The notes beneath the pieces are model-generated. The model made no database searches and was not told the DNA's origin. It saw only the letters and a list, made by a program, of their open reading frames with translations. This document shows positions 10,262 to 19,056 of a DNA stretch of 35,003 nt, one piece after another. Numbering within the stretch: the stretch's first letter is position 1; every line of letters starts with the position of its first letter. A program made the position numbers and the translations under genes. Source of the stretch: an uncultured Cocleimonas sp. (lineage in GTDB: Bacteria; Pseudomonadota; Gammaproteobacteria; Thiotrichales; Thiotrichaceae); contig CALFUP010000065.1 in the NCBI GenBank assembly GCA_937929875.1, forward strand, positions 1 to 35,003. The letters are read 5' to 3'.

Positions 10262-10941
10262 AGGGTTTATTTGTAACTGCTACTGATACTAATGTCGGTA
10301 AAACATGGATTGGTTCGCGATTAGTGACAGAGCTAATACAGCAAAACGTAGATGTGAAAGCTAGAAAGCCAATTGAATCTGGGTGGCCGAAAACTAGCGT
10401 TGTTAGTGACACTGATGCTTGGAAGTTAGCTAAAGCGATGGGTCAGTTGGAGGCATTAGATGTTGTTTGCCCAAATCGCTTTTCTGCCGCTTTGTCGCCT
10501 GATAGAGCAGCAATGCTAGAAGGTCAGATAATAACACTGGCACAGCTGCGTCAAGATTGTTTGAAAGACACCAGCGAGAAAGACTTTTTATATGTTGAAG
10601 GTGCTGGAGGTTTTTATTCACCGATTTGCTATGATGGCCTAAATGGTGATTTAGCAGTAACGTTAGAACTACCTATTTTATTAGTGGTTGAAAATCGCTT
10701 AGGTTGCATTAATCAGGCGTTATTAAATGTAGAAGCGATTGCTAATAAAGGCTTAAAATTAAGAGCAATTGCCTTAAATGAACCAACCAGCTTAGAAAGA
10801 AATCTTGTCGATTCAAAAGCAGAAGAAGCTATGGATAATTTTTCAGATATTCAAAAAAGAGTTGATTGCGACGTCATTTCATTTAGTCATAATCAAAACA
10901 ACAGTAGCTCAATAAAGCAATTGGCTAAGTTGGTAATATAG
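10258..10941 (+). CDS. bioD: Dethiobiotin synthetase
   Basis: MKGLFVTATDTNVGKTWIGSRLVTEL..., VEGAGGFYSPI; ATGA overlap with the upstream signal peptidase gene. Confidence 0.92.
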   Translation: MKGLFVTATDTNVGKTWIGSRLVTELIQQNVDVKARKPIESGWPKTSVVSDTDAWKLAKAMGQLEALDVVCPNRFSAALSPDRAAMLEGQIITLAQLRQDCLKDTSEKDFLYVEGAGGFYSPICYDGLNGDLAVTLELPILLVVENRLGCINQALLNVEAIANKGLKLRAIALNEPTSLERNLVDSKAEEAMDNFSDIQKRVDCDVISFSHNQNNSSSIKQLAKLVI

Positions 10942-11018
10942 TATTGTCACTTTTTGTTACTATATTAACAGTTTGAATGTAGCCTCTGTTAATAAGGATT
11001 TAGTGAAGCATTGAGTGG

Positions 11019-11939
11019 CTACTTTCTTTTCTTGCTCTTTTTACGTCTTTTTTTACTTTTTTTCTTTAGTAAGTTCATTTCAGCAAAATCCAAAGAGCTT
11101 CTTCTCGTCACTCTTGAAAGAATCTTGATAATACCTTGATGGCGGAGATGCCTTGCAAGACCTAGTGCCGTTTGTCCATCTGAATTACGGATATCAGGGT
11201 CAACACCCTCAGACACATAATATTGCACCAACTGCCAGTGATTGTAACGGGCAGCTACGTGTAAAGGAGTCCAATTCTTATCTGTTTTTTTAGATGGGCT
11301 AAGTCCACCTTTGACTAAAACTTTTGCTACGTCAGTTAATCCTTTTGAGCTTGCTACATGTAATAAGGTAACACCTCTCGCACCTTTTTCATTAATGTCC
11401 GCTCCGTTTTCTAGCAGGCTAATAACCATTGAAGCCCAACCGCGAGAAACGGCAATACCTAAAGGGGTTTCACCTTTATAGTTTTTAAAACTCGGTGAAA
11501 CTCCAGCTCTTAATAATTGTTTAACACGCTGGATTTTTCCAGCTTTCATGGCATCGAGCATTTCCTCTTCTAATAAAGGGTTTGATGGACGCTTTGGTCT
11601 TTTAATGAGCTTTATATTTGATTTTGTTGGTTCAGCAATCTTGTTTTTACTACCAGAATCAATCGAAAGCTTTGATACTGTCTTTGAGGGTTTATTTCTT
11701 TGGTCAAATTTCTCTGCTCCAGAGCTGAGTAACAACAACATATCATTACTCAGCGGCACACCATTGGCATCAAGAAGAATATTCTGTTGTGCTTGAATAC
11801 TCGTACTTATCAATGCGCTTGAAACTAACAGTGTGGAGATAAACATTCTTTTAGTGAGTTTGGTTACGCCCATGGAAAATAATATTATTAAGTCCAATAT
11901 TTTTTTCAAAAAGGGAGAATTTACAGCCTGTTTCTTCAT
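11019..11939 (-). CDS. Secreted/periplasmic ankyrin-repeat protein with Lys/Arg-rich C-terminus
   Basis: Ankyrin repeats (GETPLGIAVSRGWASMVISLLENGADINEKGARGVTLLHVASSKG..., NWTPLHVAARYNHWQLVQYYVSEGVDPDIRNSDGQTALGLARHLRHQG); signal-like N-terminus; tail KKKSKKRRKKSKKRK. Confidence 0.88.
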   Translation of the reverse strand: MKKQAVNSPFLKKILDLIILFSMGVTKLTKRMFISTLLVSSALISTSIQAQQNILLDANGVPLSNDMLLLLSSGAEKFDQRNKPSKTVSKLSIDSGSKNKIAEPTKSNIKLIKRPKRPSNPLLEEEMLDAMKAGKIQRVKQLLRAGVSPSFKNYKGETPLGIAVSRGWASMVISLLENGADINEKGARGVTLLHVASSKGLTDVAKVLVKGGLSPSKKTDKNWTPLHVAARYNHWQLVQYYVSEGVDPDIRNSDGQTALGLARHLRHQGIIKILSRVTRRSSLDFAEMNLLKKKSKKRRKKSKKRK

Positions 11940-12034
11940 AAGTCGTCCTAAACTTAAGTCTTATTATTTCCACATTCTAGCAGAATATTGATCGAAAAGT
12001 GTTCAAGCTTATCACTATGATAAGGAAATCATAC

Positions 12035-12056
12035 AAAAAGTAGGGGGGTGTCATTT
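12035..12056 (+). repeat. Dispersed gene-end motif, copy 4 (exact consensus)
   Basis: AAAAAGTAGGGGGGTGTCATTT, 12 bp before the 3' end of the HAD hydrolase gene. Confidence 0.9.
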
Positions 12057-12068
12057 ATATTCTTATTT

Positions 12069-12737
12069 CTAGTGTATCAGCTGTTGGTAATTCTCAATTG
12101 CAGTATAGTTTTGAGTGTCTTTAACTGGCTTTTTCGAATCAGGCTTACTGATAGTGAGTAGATATTTAATCGCAGTTTTCTTGGCGTTATCTAATACATC
12201 AAAATTATCATCAATAAATAGGCTATTATTTTTATCATACGCTTCGTACTTGGCTAATGCTTCCCAAAAACCCGGTTCTTCTTTAGCCAGTCCTATGTCA
12301 TGTGAGGTAATTATTGCATCGAAATATGATTCCAGAGATTTAACGTAGCCAAACTTAAGCGTTACGCTTTTTTGGTGGGCATTCGTTAAAAGCACTATAC
12401 GCTTATCTAGGGTTTTTAAATGATGTAAAAAAGGTATGACATTTTCACGTATGGCAATCTTATCAGCTACCTCGTGTTTTAAAGCGACTACATCCATATC
12501 AAAAGTAGTTGTCCAATGGTCTAAACAATACCAATCTAGAGTTCCTTGCGTAGCATTGGAATGTTGCATCAAAATATTACAGGCTTGTTCATAGGGTATA
12601 TTATGTTTTTCAGCATAACGTTTCGGCATGTGTTTTAGCCAAAAGTGGTTATCGAAGTGTAAGTCGAGCAGTGTGCCGTCCATATCTAAAAATACGGTAT
12701 GAATTTGTTGCCAATCAATGGGAATTGAGTTCGCCAA
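12069..12737 (-). CDS. yrfG: HAD-family GMP/IMP nucleotidase (YrfG-like)
   Basis: VFLDMDGTLLDLHFDNHFWLKHMPKRYAEKHNI...; HAD motifs; adjacent to nudE and cysQ. Confidence 0.9.
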   Translation of the reverse strand: MANSIPIDWQQIHTVFLDMDGTLLDLHFDNHFWLKHMPKRYAEKHNIPYEQACNILMQHSNATQGTLDWYCLDHWTTTFDMDVVALKHEVADKIAIRENVIPFLHHLKTLDKRIVLLTNAHQKSVTLKFGYVKSLESYFDAIITSHDIGLAKEEPGFWEALAKYEAYDKNNSLFIDDNFDVLDNAKKTAIKYLLTISKPDSKKPVKDTQNYTAIENYQQLIH

Positions 12738-12764
12738 GGGTTAGACTCCTTAGGTTGAAAAAGT

Positions 12765-13349
12765 GTGAATAAAAAATCGAGGGCTAATGTGAAACAGAAA
12801 CCAACCATACACCAAACGCGAGTTGTTGCCACTAGTCGATTATTTAAAATTGAAGCGCTTGATATTGAGTTTTCGAATGGGGTAAAAACCGAATACGAAC
12901 GTCTCGCCAGTTCTGGTTTTGGAGCTGTCTTAGTCGTGCCGATATTAAAAACGAAAGGACAGGAAGATCAACTGTTACTCATTCGGGAATATAGTGCTGG
13001 CACGGAGCGTTATGAACTCGGCTTTCCTAAAGGCAAGGTAGATGCTGGAGAAGAGTTACTTGAAGGTGCGAATCGTGAATTGATGGAAGAAGTGGGTTAC
13101 GAATCGGCTAAATTAACCTTTTTGAAAGGTCTAAGTCTTGCACCTAGTTATATGGCACATGTCACCAGCATCATACTGGCCGAAGAGTTAAGTGAGCGCC
13201 GAGAAGAAGGTGATGAGCCGGAAGAGCTTGAAGTGGTCAAATGGAATGTGAGTGAAATTGATGCGCTATTGGAGCGGGAAGATTTTGCAGAAGGACGCTG
13301 TGTTGCGGCTTTATATTTGTTAAAAAAACACATTGAAAAGAATAGCTGA
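12765..13349 (+). CDS. nudE: ADP compounds hydrolase NudE (Nudix)
   Basis: Nudix box GKVDAGEELLEGANRELMEEVGYES; neighbours yrfG/cysQ. Confidence 0.93.
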   Translation: MNKKSRANVKQKPTIHQTRVVATSRLFKIEALDIEFSNGVKTEYERLASSGFGAVLVVPILKTKGQEDQLLLIREYSAGTERYELGFPKGKVDAGEELLEGANRELMEEVGYESAKLTFLKGLSLAPSYMAHVTSIILAEELSERREEGDEPEELEVVKWNVSEIDALLEREDFAEGRCVAALYLLKKHIEKNS

Positions 13350-13388
13350 AGCAGCTGTGAGACAAAACAACAATAAATAAGGAAAAAA

Positions 13389-14246
13389 ATGACTCAACCA
13401 TTAACTAAAAATGACTTACAGCTATTGTTACCTGAGCTTCTAATAGAAGTTCGTCGTATTGCTATCGAAGCAGGCGAAAAAATCATGGAGGTTTATGAGT
13501 CAGGATTTGATATTGAAACTAAGTCCGATGAATCGCCAGTCACAACTGCTGACCTTGCCGCAAATGCAATTATAGATCAGGGGCTTAAAAAGCTAGATGT
13601 GCAATTCCCTATTCTCTCTGAGGAATCTGCACATTTATCATTTGAAGAACGTGCATCAAGACCAAGCTATTGGTTGGTTGATCCTTTGGATGGTACGAAA
13701 GAGTTTATAAATCGTAATGACAGTTTTACCGTCAATATTGCTCTCATACACGAGAATAAATCGATCCTTGGTGTTATCTATGCTCCAGCACTTAAGTTAA
13801 GTTATTTCGCCTGTAAGGGGCACGGCAGTTATAAGCAAAAGGGGACAATAAGCACTGCTGATTCGTATAAAATTATTGCGAGAAAGCTTCCAAATGATCA
13901 AGCTATATTTATGGGAAGTCGCTCTCATACTGGAGAGGCTATGCTAACGTTTTTGAATAACTTTAAAGCGGATAAGGGGGACTATGAGCTACAGAGCATG
14001 GGTAGCTCCTTAAAGATGTGCATGGTTGCTGAAGGTACAGCGGATCTTTATCCTCGTTTATGGTTAACTTCAGAATGGGATACGGCAGCTGCACATTGTA
14101 TTGTTGATGAAGCAGGCGGTAGGATTGTAAAAACGGATATGTCGCCTTTGCTATACAACACTAAAGACTCTTTATTAAACCCGTATTTTTTCGCTATCGG
14201 AAATAATGATGTGGCTTGGGATAACTATTTACCTGATGATTCTTAG
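13389..14246 (+). CDS. cysQ: 3'(2'),5'-bisphosphate nucleotidase
   Basis: WLVDPLDGTKEFINRNDSFTVNIALI and LTSEWDTAAAHCIVDEAGG inositol monophosphatase-superfamily motifs. Confidence 0.95.
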   Translation: MTQPLTKNDLQLLLPELLIEVRRIAIEAGEKIMEVYESGFDIETKSDESPVTTADLAANAIIDQGLKKLDVQFPILSEESAHLSFEERASRPSYWLVDPLDGTKEFINRNDSFTVNIALIHENKSILGVIYAPALKLSYFACKGHGSYKQKGTISTADSYKIIARKLPNDQAIFMGSRSHTGEAMLTFLNNFKADKGDYELQSMGSSLKMCMVAEGTADLYPRLWLTSEWDTAAAHCIVDEAGGRIVKTDMSPLLYNTKDSLLNPYFFAIGNNDVAWDNYLPDDS

Positions 14247-14296
14247 TTTTTATGACTCTGCTCGTATTGAAATGTAGTGCGTTAATAATAGGCGTC

Positions 14297-14318
14297 AAAA
14301 AGTGGGGGGGAGTGCATT
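14297..14318 (+). repeat. Dispersed gene-end motif, copy 5 (AAAAAGTGGGGGGGAGTGCATT)
   Basis: Variant copy between the 3' ends of cysQ and the DsbA-like gene. Confidence 0.8.
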
Positions 14319-14342
14319 AAACACAATATCTAAGAGATAAAT

Positions 14343-14954
14343 TTAAATCATGCTTTTGACCATGTTTACAACATTGTCTGCACTGTTGTAATCCAAAGGC
14401 AAATACTGGGCTTTATTATCTTTCACTAAAATCATACTTGGGAACCCTTGAGCACCTAATTGCCTACCCATATTGATTTCGGCTTCTAACTGTTGCTGTG
14501 TTTCCGGCATATTTAAATCTTTGGAGAATTGTTCTTCATCTAAGCCCAATGATCTGGCAATAGCTGTTAAGGTACTATTGTCTGATGGGTTCTGTGCTCC
14601 CATATAGTAAGCAGTTTGGATTTTTTTTATCATTTCCAATTCTATTTCGGGTTTTTGCTTTCGTGCTGCGATTACTGCACGACAGGCAGGATAAGTTGAG
14701 CGTCTCGGTTCGCATTTATCCCAAAAGTCGAAGTTAAATTCTGTTCCTGGAATATGTTGTTGAATACGCTTCCAATAGCCCGCGATGTCAGATTTCATTG
14801 ATTCTGGCATTGGTTCGTTTGAGTCTGGGGCAAGTCCACCTAAGAGATATTTAATCTCAACTTCTTTTGGTAGCTTAGTTTTTATCTCAGTCCATGTGGG
14901 GCGAAAACCCCAACACCAACTACACATCGGATCGTGCACATAGTAAAGTATCAT
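14343..14954 (-). CDS. DsbA family protein (DSBA-like thioredoxin domain)
   Basis: MILYYVHDPMCSWCWGFRPTW with CSWC active site; cis-Pro region GAQGFPSMILV. Start at 14954 preferred over the ORF-track start. Confidence 0.88.
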   Translation of the reverse strand: MILYYVHDPMCSWCWGFRPTWTEIKTKLPKEVEIKYLLGGLAPDSNEPMPESMKSDIAGYWKRIQQHIPGTEFNFDFWDKCEPRRSTYPACRAVIAARKQKPEIELEMIKKIQTAYYMGAQNPSDNSTLTAIARSLGLDEEQFSKDLNMPETQQQLEAEINMGRQLGAQGFPSMILVKDNKAQYLPLDYNSADNVVNMVKSMI

Positions 14955-14977
14955 GCTGTGATTATAGGAGATAAGAA

Positions 14978-15325
14978 ATGAAACAGAAGATATTTTTAAC
15001 AGCAATTTTTGCAGTAACACTGGTAATAAGCGGTTGTACTCAAGAAAGCCAAAATAAAATTGGTCGAGCACTTAACAATTGGACAGGTACTAATGGCATT
15101 CTTGAAGTGTACGCTGGAGGTAATGTAGTAAAAAGATTTATGGAAATTGACAAGCTATCAACGGCTATTGGTACAGGAAATGATGCTGCGCGTCCCTATC
15201 GTTTTGGCTATGGATTTTTAGATGCCAATTTAAATAATGTTATTGATGATAATGAAAAGAAGAAAGTATATTTTGAATTCAGCGATTATTCGACGCCTTA
15301 TATCTTCTTTGAAGACCCACAGTAA
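14978..15325 (+). CDS. Putative lipoprotein
   Basis: MKQKIFLTAIFAVTLVISGC lipobox; RBS AGGAG upstream. Confidence 0.7.
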   Translation: MKQKIFLTAIFAVTLVISGCTQESQNKIGRALNNWTGTNGILEVYAGGNVVKRFMEIDKLSTAIGTGNDAARPYRFGYGFLDANLNNVIDDNEKKKVYFEFSDYSTPYIFFEDPQ

Positions 15326-15426
15326 AATAACAATGAATAGAGTGACAAACGTTCATCTTGGATAAATGTTTGTTAGAGTATAATTCCCCTAATGTCTAAT
15401 TAATAAGGACATCCAGGGGAATAATA

Positions 15427-15939
15427 ATGAAAAACAAAACCTATCAGATGGCGACAATCCGTCGTGGTCAAACAGCGTCATTCATCAATAATGGCGGAAA
15501 AAAGCGACTTTCCGAGCAGACTGGATCAGTTAACAAGTTACTGTTGATATTGATAGTTGGTGGTTTAGGCTACAGTGCCTTCATTGCTAAAAATAAAGGG
15601 CTAATCTCATTTGATAAAGCGCAAACCTTAGTAACTAATTTATCTAGCAAAGTGTCAGGTTCTCGAAATAATAGTGGAGATCAATACACGGGTTATGGTG
15701 TTCAGCTTGTTGCAACAAAACAGCTAAACCAAGCGAAAGGAATAATGAATGACTTTGCTCGCGATGGATATTCAGCCTTTGTGGTAGCTAGTGAGGCTAA
15801 AGGTCGTACCTTGTACAAAGTACGTTTGGGGCCTTATTCACATAAACCAGAAGCGGTTGCAGTTCAGGATAAAGTCTTGCGTCGTTATCCAAATAGTCCT
15901 TATGTGAAAAGCAGCTTGGTTATCTATAAGCCTAACTAG
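15427..15939 (+). CDS. SPOR-domain membrane protein
   Basis: TM helix then GYGVQLVATKQLNQAKGIMNDFARDGYSAFVV...LYKVRLGPYSHKPEAVAVQDKVLRRYPNSPYV: SPOR fold. Confidence 0.8.
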   Translation: MKNKTYQMATIRRGQTASFINNGGKKRLSEQTGSVNKLLLILIVGGLGYSAFIAKNKGLISFDKAQTLVTNLSSKVSGSRNNSGDQYTGYGVQLVATKQLNQAKGIMNDFARDGYSAFVVASEAKGRTLYKVRLGPYSHKPEAVAVQDKVLRRYPNSPYVKSSLVIYKPN

Positions 15940-15988
15940 GCTATTTGAATACTGTTTGAATCGGCTTACGAACCTTTAAAATAGCGTC

Positions 15989-16010
15989 AAAAAGTAGGGG
16001 GGTGTCCTTC
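15989..16010 (+). repeat. Dispersed gene-end motif, copy 6 (AAAAAGTAGGGGGGTGTCCTTC)
   Basis: Near-exact copy between the 3' ends of the SPOR gene and cpoB. Confidence 0.88.
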
Positions 16011-16070
16011 GACAACTCAGGAATCGAGTTCGACTATGATCACTGTAAGCCAGAACCAAATAGGGTTTAA

Positions 16071-16919
16071 TTAATTACCAGCGGCTTTCATTTTTTCTAA
16101 ACGCTTAGTTGCTAAGCTCACAGCATTCTTATTGTCAGGAAAGTATTTTAAAACATCTTCAAATGTTCTGCGGGCATATGTCCAATTCTTAAGAGCGTAA
16201 AAGCTATAACCTAGCTTGATTGCAGCATCAGGTGCTTTGTTGCTGGTTTTATATTCCTGTAGAACCTTTATAAATTCTTTTACTGCTCCTTTGTAATTAT
16301 TATGCGAATACATAATTTCACCAATCCAATATTGAGCATTCGCCGCTAAAGGGCTATTTGGTTGAAGTTTTATATATTCTTTAAAACCTTGTGTTGCTGC
16401 AGTTGGGGATGCACTCATTTTATTAAATGCGGCTTGATAGGTTTCTTTTTCGTATGCGGTTGGTGCTCTGGTTTTACCTGATTTTTCAGCCTTTTTTTTA
16501 TCTTCCGCAGTAGCAGGAATCGTTTTTACGCCATCAGTTTTGGCTGTTACTGCAGTCGGTGTCTCTTTTATTGCTGCAGGCTGTTGAGTTTCAACAGCTG
16601 TAGTTTTTTCAACTGCGGGCTTCACAGGAGCCGCTGGTTTTGCAGGAGTTTGAGTCTTTGCTTGCATGCCTTGGCGTATCTCATCAATTTGCTCATCTAC
16701 ATTCAAAAAACCTTGCTTTTGGACCTTTTTAAGCCGTGCAATTTGATTCTTTAATACTTCATTTTCACCAGTGAGTTCCCGAGATTTTTTCTCTAAACCT
16801 TCTAAGCGTTGGAATATTTGGACTATGGATTCAGGGTTCACCTCTGCTGATGCCGGTGAAATAATCAGCATTACGCAGAGCGATGAGCTAAGCAGCCATA
16901 TAAAGTTAGGTTTAAACAT
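16071..16919 (-). CDS. cpoB: Cell division coordinator CpoB (YbgF, TPR)
   Basis: Coiled-coil N-terminus, Ala/Pro/Thr-rich linker, TPR domain (YQAAFNKMSASPTAATQGFKEYIKLQPNSPLAANAQYWIGEIMY...); downstream of pal. Confidence 0.93.
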   Translation of the reverse strand: MFKPNFIWLLSSSLCVMLIISPASAEVNPESIVQIFQRLEGLEKKSRELTGENEVLKNQIARLKKVQKQGFLNVDEQIDEIRQGMQAKTQTPAKPAAPVKPAVEKTTAVETQQPAAIKETPTAVTAKTDGVKTIPATAEDKKKAEKSGKTRAPTAYEKETYQAAFNKMSASPTAATQGFKEYIKLQPNSPLAANAQYWIGEIMYSHNNYKGAVKEFIKVLQEYKTSNKAPDAAIKLGYSFYALKNWTYARRTFEDVLKYFPDNKNAVSLATKRLEKMKAAGN

Positions 16920-17018
16920 GTTACATCCTTATCTTTTTTGAAGAGCACTTTGTATCAAGATGCTCGGTATTACTTGGCTAAGTGTTAAGGTGCCAGTACT
17001 AAGGTTCATGAAAAGCGC

Positions 17019-17663
17019 TTAATAATCATCGTACTTAATTTCTACACGGCGATTTTTTTGCCATGACTTGGTGTTGTGTCCACGTACAATCGGAATTTCT
17101 TCGCCATACCCGATAGTTCTCATTTGTGTGCTGCTCGGCCCTTGAGCTACCATAATATTTTTTACAGATTGAGAACGTGCCTCAGATAATGCCACATTAT
17201 ATTCGCGTGATCCACGTTCGTCTGCATGGCCTTCTAAACGCATTTTTAAGCTAGGATATTTTGAAAGTAACTTCGCATGGGTGTTGATCAACACCATATA
17301 CTCAGGGCGAATCGCCGCCTTGTCATAATCAAAGTATATAACGCGCTGAGATAGCAGATTATTTGGATCACTTAGTCCTGCTAAGCTAATATCTTGAGTA
17401 TTATTGGGGTCGTTATTCGCACCTGGTAAATAGGTAAAGTCATTACCCTCTTGCTCTGAGGTAGTCACATTGGAGTTGCCATCAGCACCTAATGTTCCAC
17501 TGGTTGCACCGCCGTTGTTTGTGGTATTTGTGACAGTAGAATTATTGCTATCGCCAGTCGTGCTTCCCGTTGTGCTTTCTTTAACATTTTGACCGCTACA
17601 CGCAGTTAATAGCAAAGCACTAAGCACTATTGCAAAGGTAGATTTTATGGTGATTGTTTTCAT
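17019..17663 (-). CDS. pal: Peptidoglycan-associated lipoprotein Pal
   Basis: Lipobox LLTACS; OmpA-like RVIYFDYDKAAIRPEYMVLINTHAKLL...LEGHADERGSREYNVALSEARSQSVK. Confidence 0.96.
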   Translation of the reverse strand: MKTITIKSTFAIVLSALLLTACSGQNVKESTTGSTTGDSNNSTVTNTTNNGGATSGTLGADGNSNVTTSEQEGNDFTYLPGANNDPNNTQDISLAGLSDPNNLLSQRVIYFDYDKAAIRPEYMVLINTHAKLLSKYPSLKMRLEGHADERGSREYNVALSEARSQSVKNIMVAQGPSSTQMRTIGYGEEIPIVRGHNTKSWQKNRRVEIKYDDY

Positions 17664-17800
17664 AACTGATTCCTTTCTTCTTGTTAAGTTTAAGGTCTTG
17701 TTTAATTAAAGGTTAAATTATTGTTTAGTTGTTGTTTAGCTCTGATCTAACTCTTGTCTAAAGAGGACTTTGTTAGATCAGGTATTCGCCAATCTAAACG

Positions 17801-19051
17801 TTATTGATTTAAATAAGGTGACCAAGCTGGCTCACGAACATCGCCTACAGGTGATGTTAAAAACTGTCTTGCTTCCGCGTTATCACTGACCACGGCAAGG
17901 GTGTTATCGCCATTTTTTAGCGTTGTATAAGCAACCATTGCCCCATTAGGTGAAAGTGTGGGCGATTCATCTAATTGACCATTCGAGAGAATGTCAGCAC
18001 CCGAACCGTTTAGAGATTTAATAGCGATATTAAAGGCTCCACGATTACCTCTAACGAATGCCAATTTCTTATTAGCAATATCAGCCGCACTGTTGTATTT
18101 ACCATCAAATGTTAAGCGTTGAGCAGATCCGCCTGAAGCTGCGATCCGATATAACTGCGGACTTCCGCCACGATTTGATGTGAAAACAAGTGAATTTGTA
18201 CCACTCCACGTGGGTTCAGTATCAATTGCAGATGATGTCGTTACACGTGTTATCTGGCCATTGCTGATATTCGCAGTATAAATATCCGGGCTACCATTTA
18301 CAGATAAACTCATGGCTAAACGCTTACCATCTGGTGACCAAGCTGGAGCTCCATTGATTCCATCGCGGGCCGAAATTTTACGTTTCTTGCCAGTGAAAAT
18401 ATTCTGTACGTAAATGGCAGAGGAGTTTTCCTCAAATGACACATAGGCTAATTGATTAGCGTCAGGTGACCAAGCAGGAGACATAACAGGTAGTCTTGAA
18501 GAAAGAATTGCCTTTGGGCTATGTCCGTCAGAGTCAGAAACGTAAAGTCTAAACATACGATTATCGCTGGTTTTATTGGTAACCGTTACGTATGCCAATC
18601 GTGTATCAAATGCCCCTTTTTCACGTGTTATTTTTTCGTATATTTTATCTGCAGCTTGATGAGCGATGCGACGTGTATTGTTGTTAGAGGATATTTTGTA
18701 AATAGTTTTGGCGTTGTCTGAAGTACTGGTCAATTCAACTTCGAGCCCACCGCTTAAAGGTTTTCCCCTTACGATGTAATCAGCAATACTTGAATAAGCT
18801 CCAGCATTAAGGGTTTTTCCGTAAGTAGGTATTTCATTAATTTTGTTACGAGGGATAACGGTAAAACGTCCACTGCGTTTTAGATCTGCCTCAATAATTC
18901 CATTTGCTCCGCCGGGTATATTGGCAAGATAGATTGGTATTCCGTCATCACTGGTTTTGGAGATACGCAGTTCTAGTTCAGCCATTGCTGACGCTGAGCT
19001 AATAAATAATAAAATACTAAGTAAAAATTTGTATATGAATGTGTTTGTCAT
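17801..19051 (-). CDS. tolB: Tol-Pal system beta-propeller protein TolB
   Basis: Signal peptide; WSPDANQLAYVSFE, WSPDGKRLAMSLS, beta-propeller repeats; between tolA and pal. Confidence 0.96.
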   Translation of the reverse strand: MTNTFIYKFLLSILLFISSASAMAELELRISKTSDDGIPIYLANIPGGANGIIEADLKRSGRFTVIPRNKINEIPTYGKTLNAGAYSSIADYIVRGKPLSGGLEVELTSTSDNAKTIYKISSNNNTRRIAHQAADKIYEKITREKGAFDTRLAYVTVTNKTSDNRMFRLYVSDSDGHSPKAILSSRLPVMSPAWSPDANQLAYVSFEENSSAIYVQNIFTGKKRKISARDGINGAPAWSPDGKRLAMSLSVNGSPDIYTANISNGQITRVTTSSAIDTEPTWSGTNSLVFTSNRGGSPQLYRIAASGGSAQRLTFDGKYNSAADIANKKLAFVRGNRGAFNIAIKSLNGSGADILSNGQLDESPTLSPNGAMVAYTTLKNGDNTLAVVSDNAEARQFLTSPVGDVREPAWSPYLNQ

Positions 19052-19056
19052 CTTTA

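Noticed and set aside
15341-15373. Imperfect hairpin (ACAAACGTTCAT...ATAAATGTTTGT) before the SPOR gene
   Set aside because: Weak stem with mismatches and overlapping a promoter-like TATAAT; not enough to call a terminator or riboswitch.
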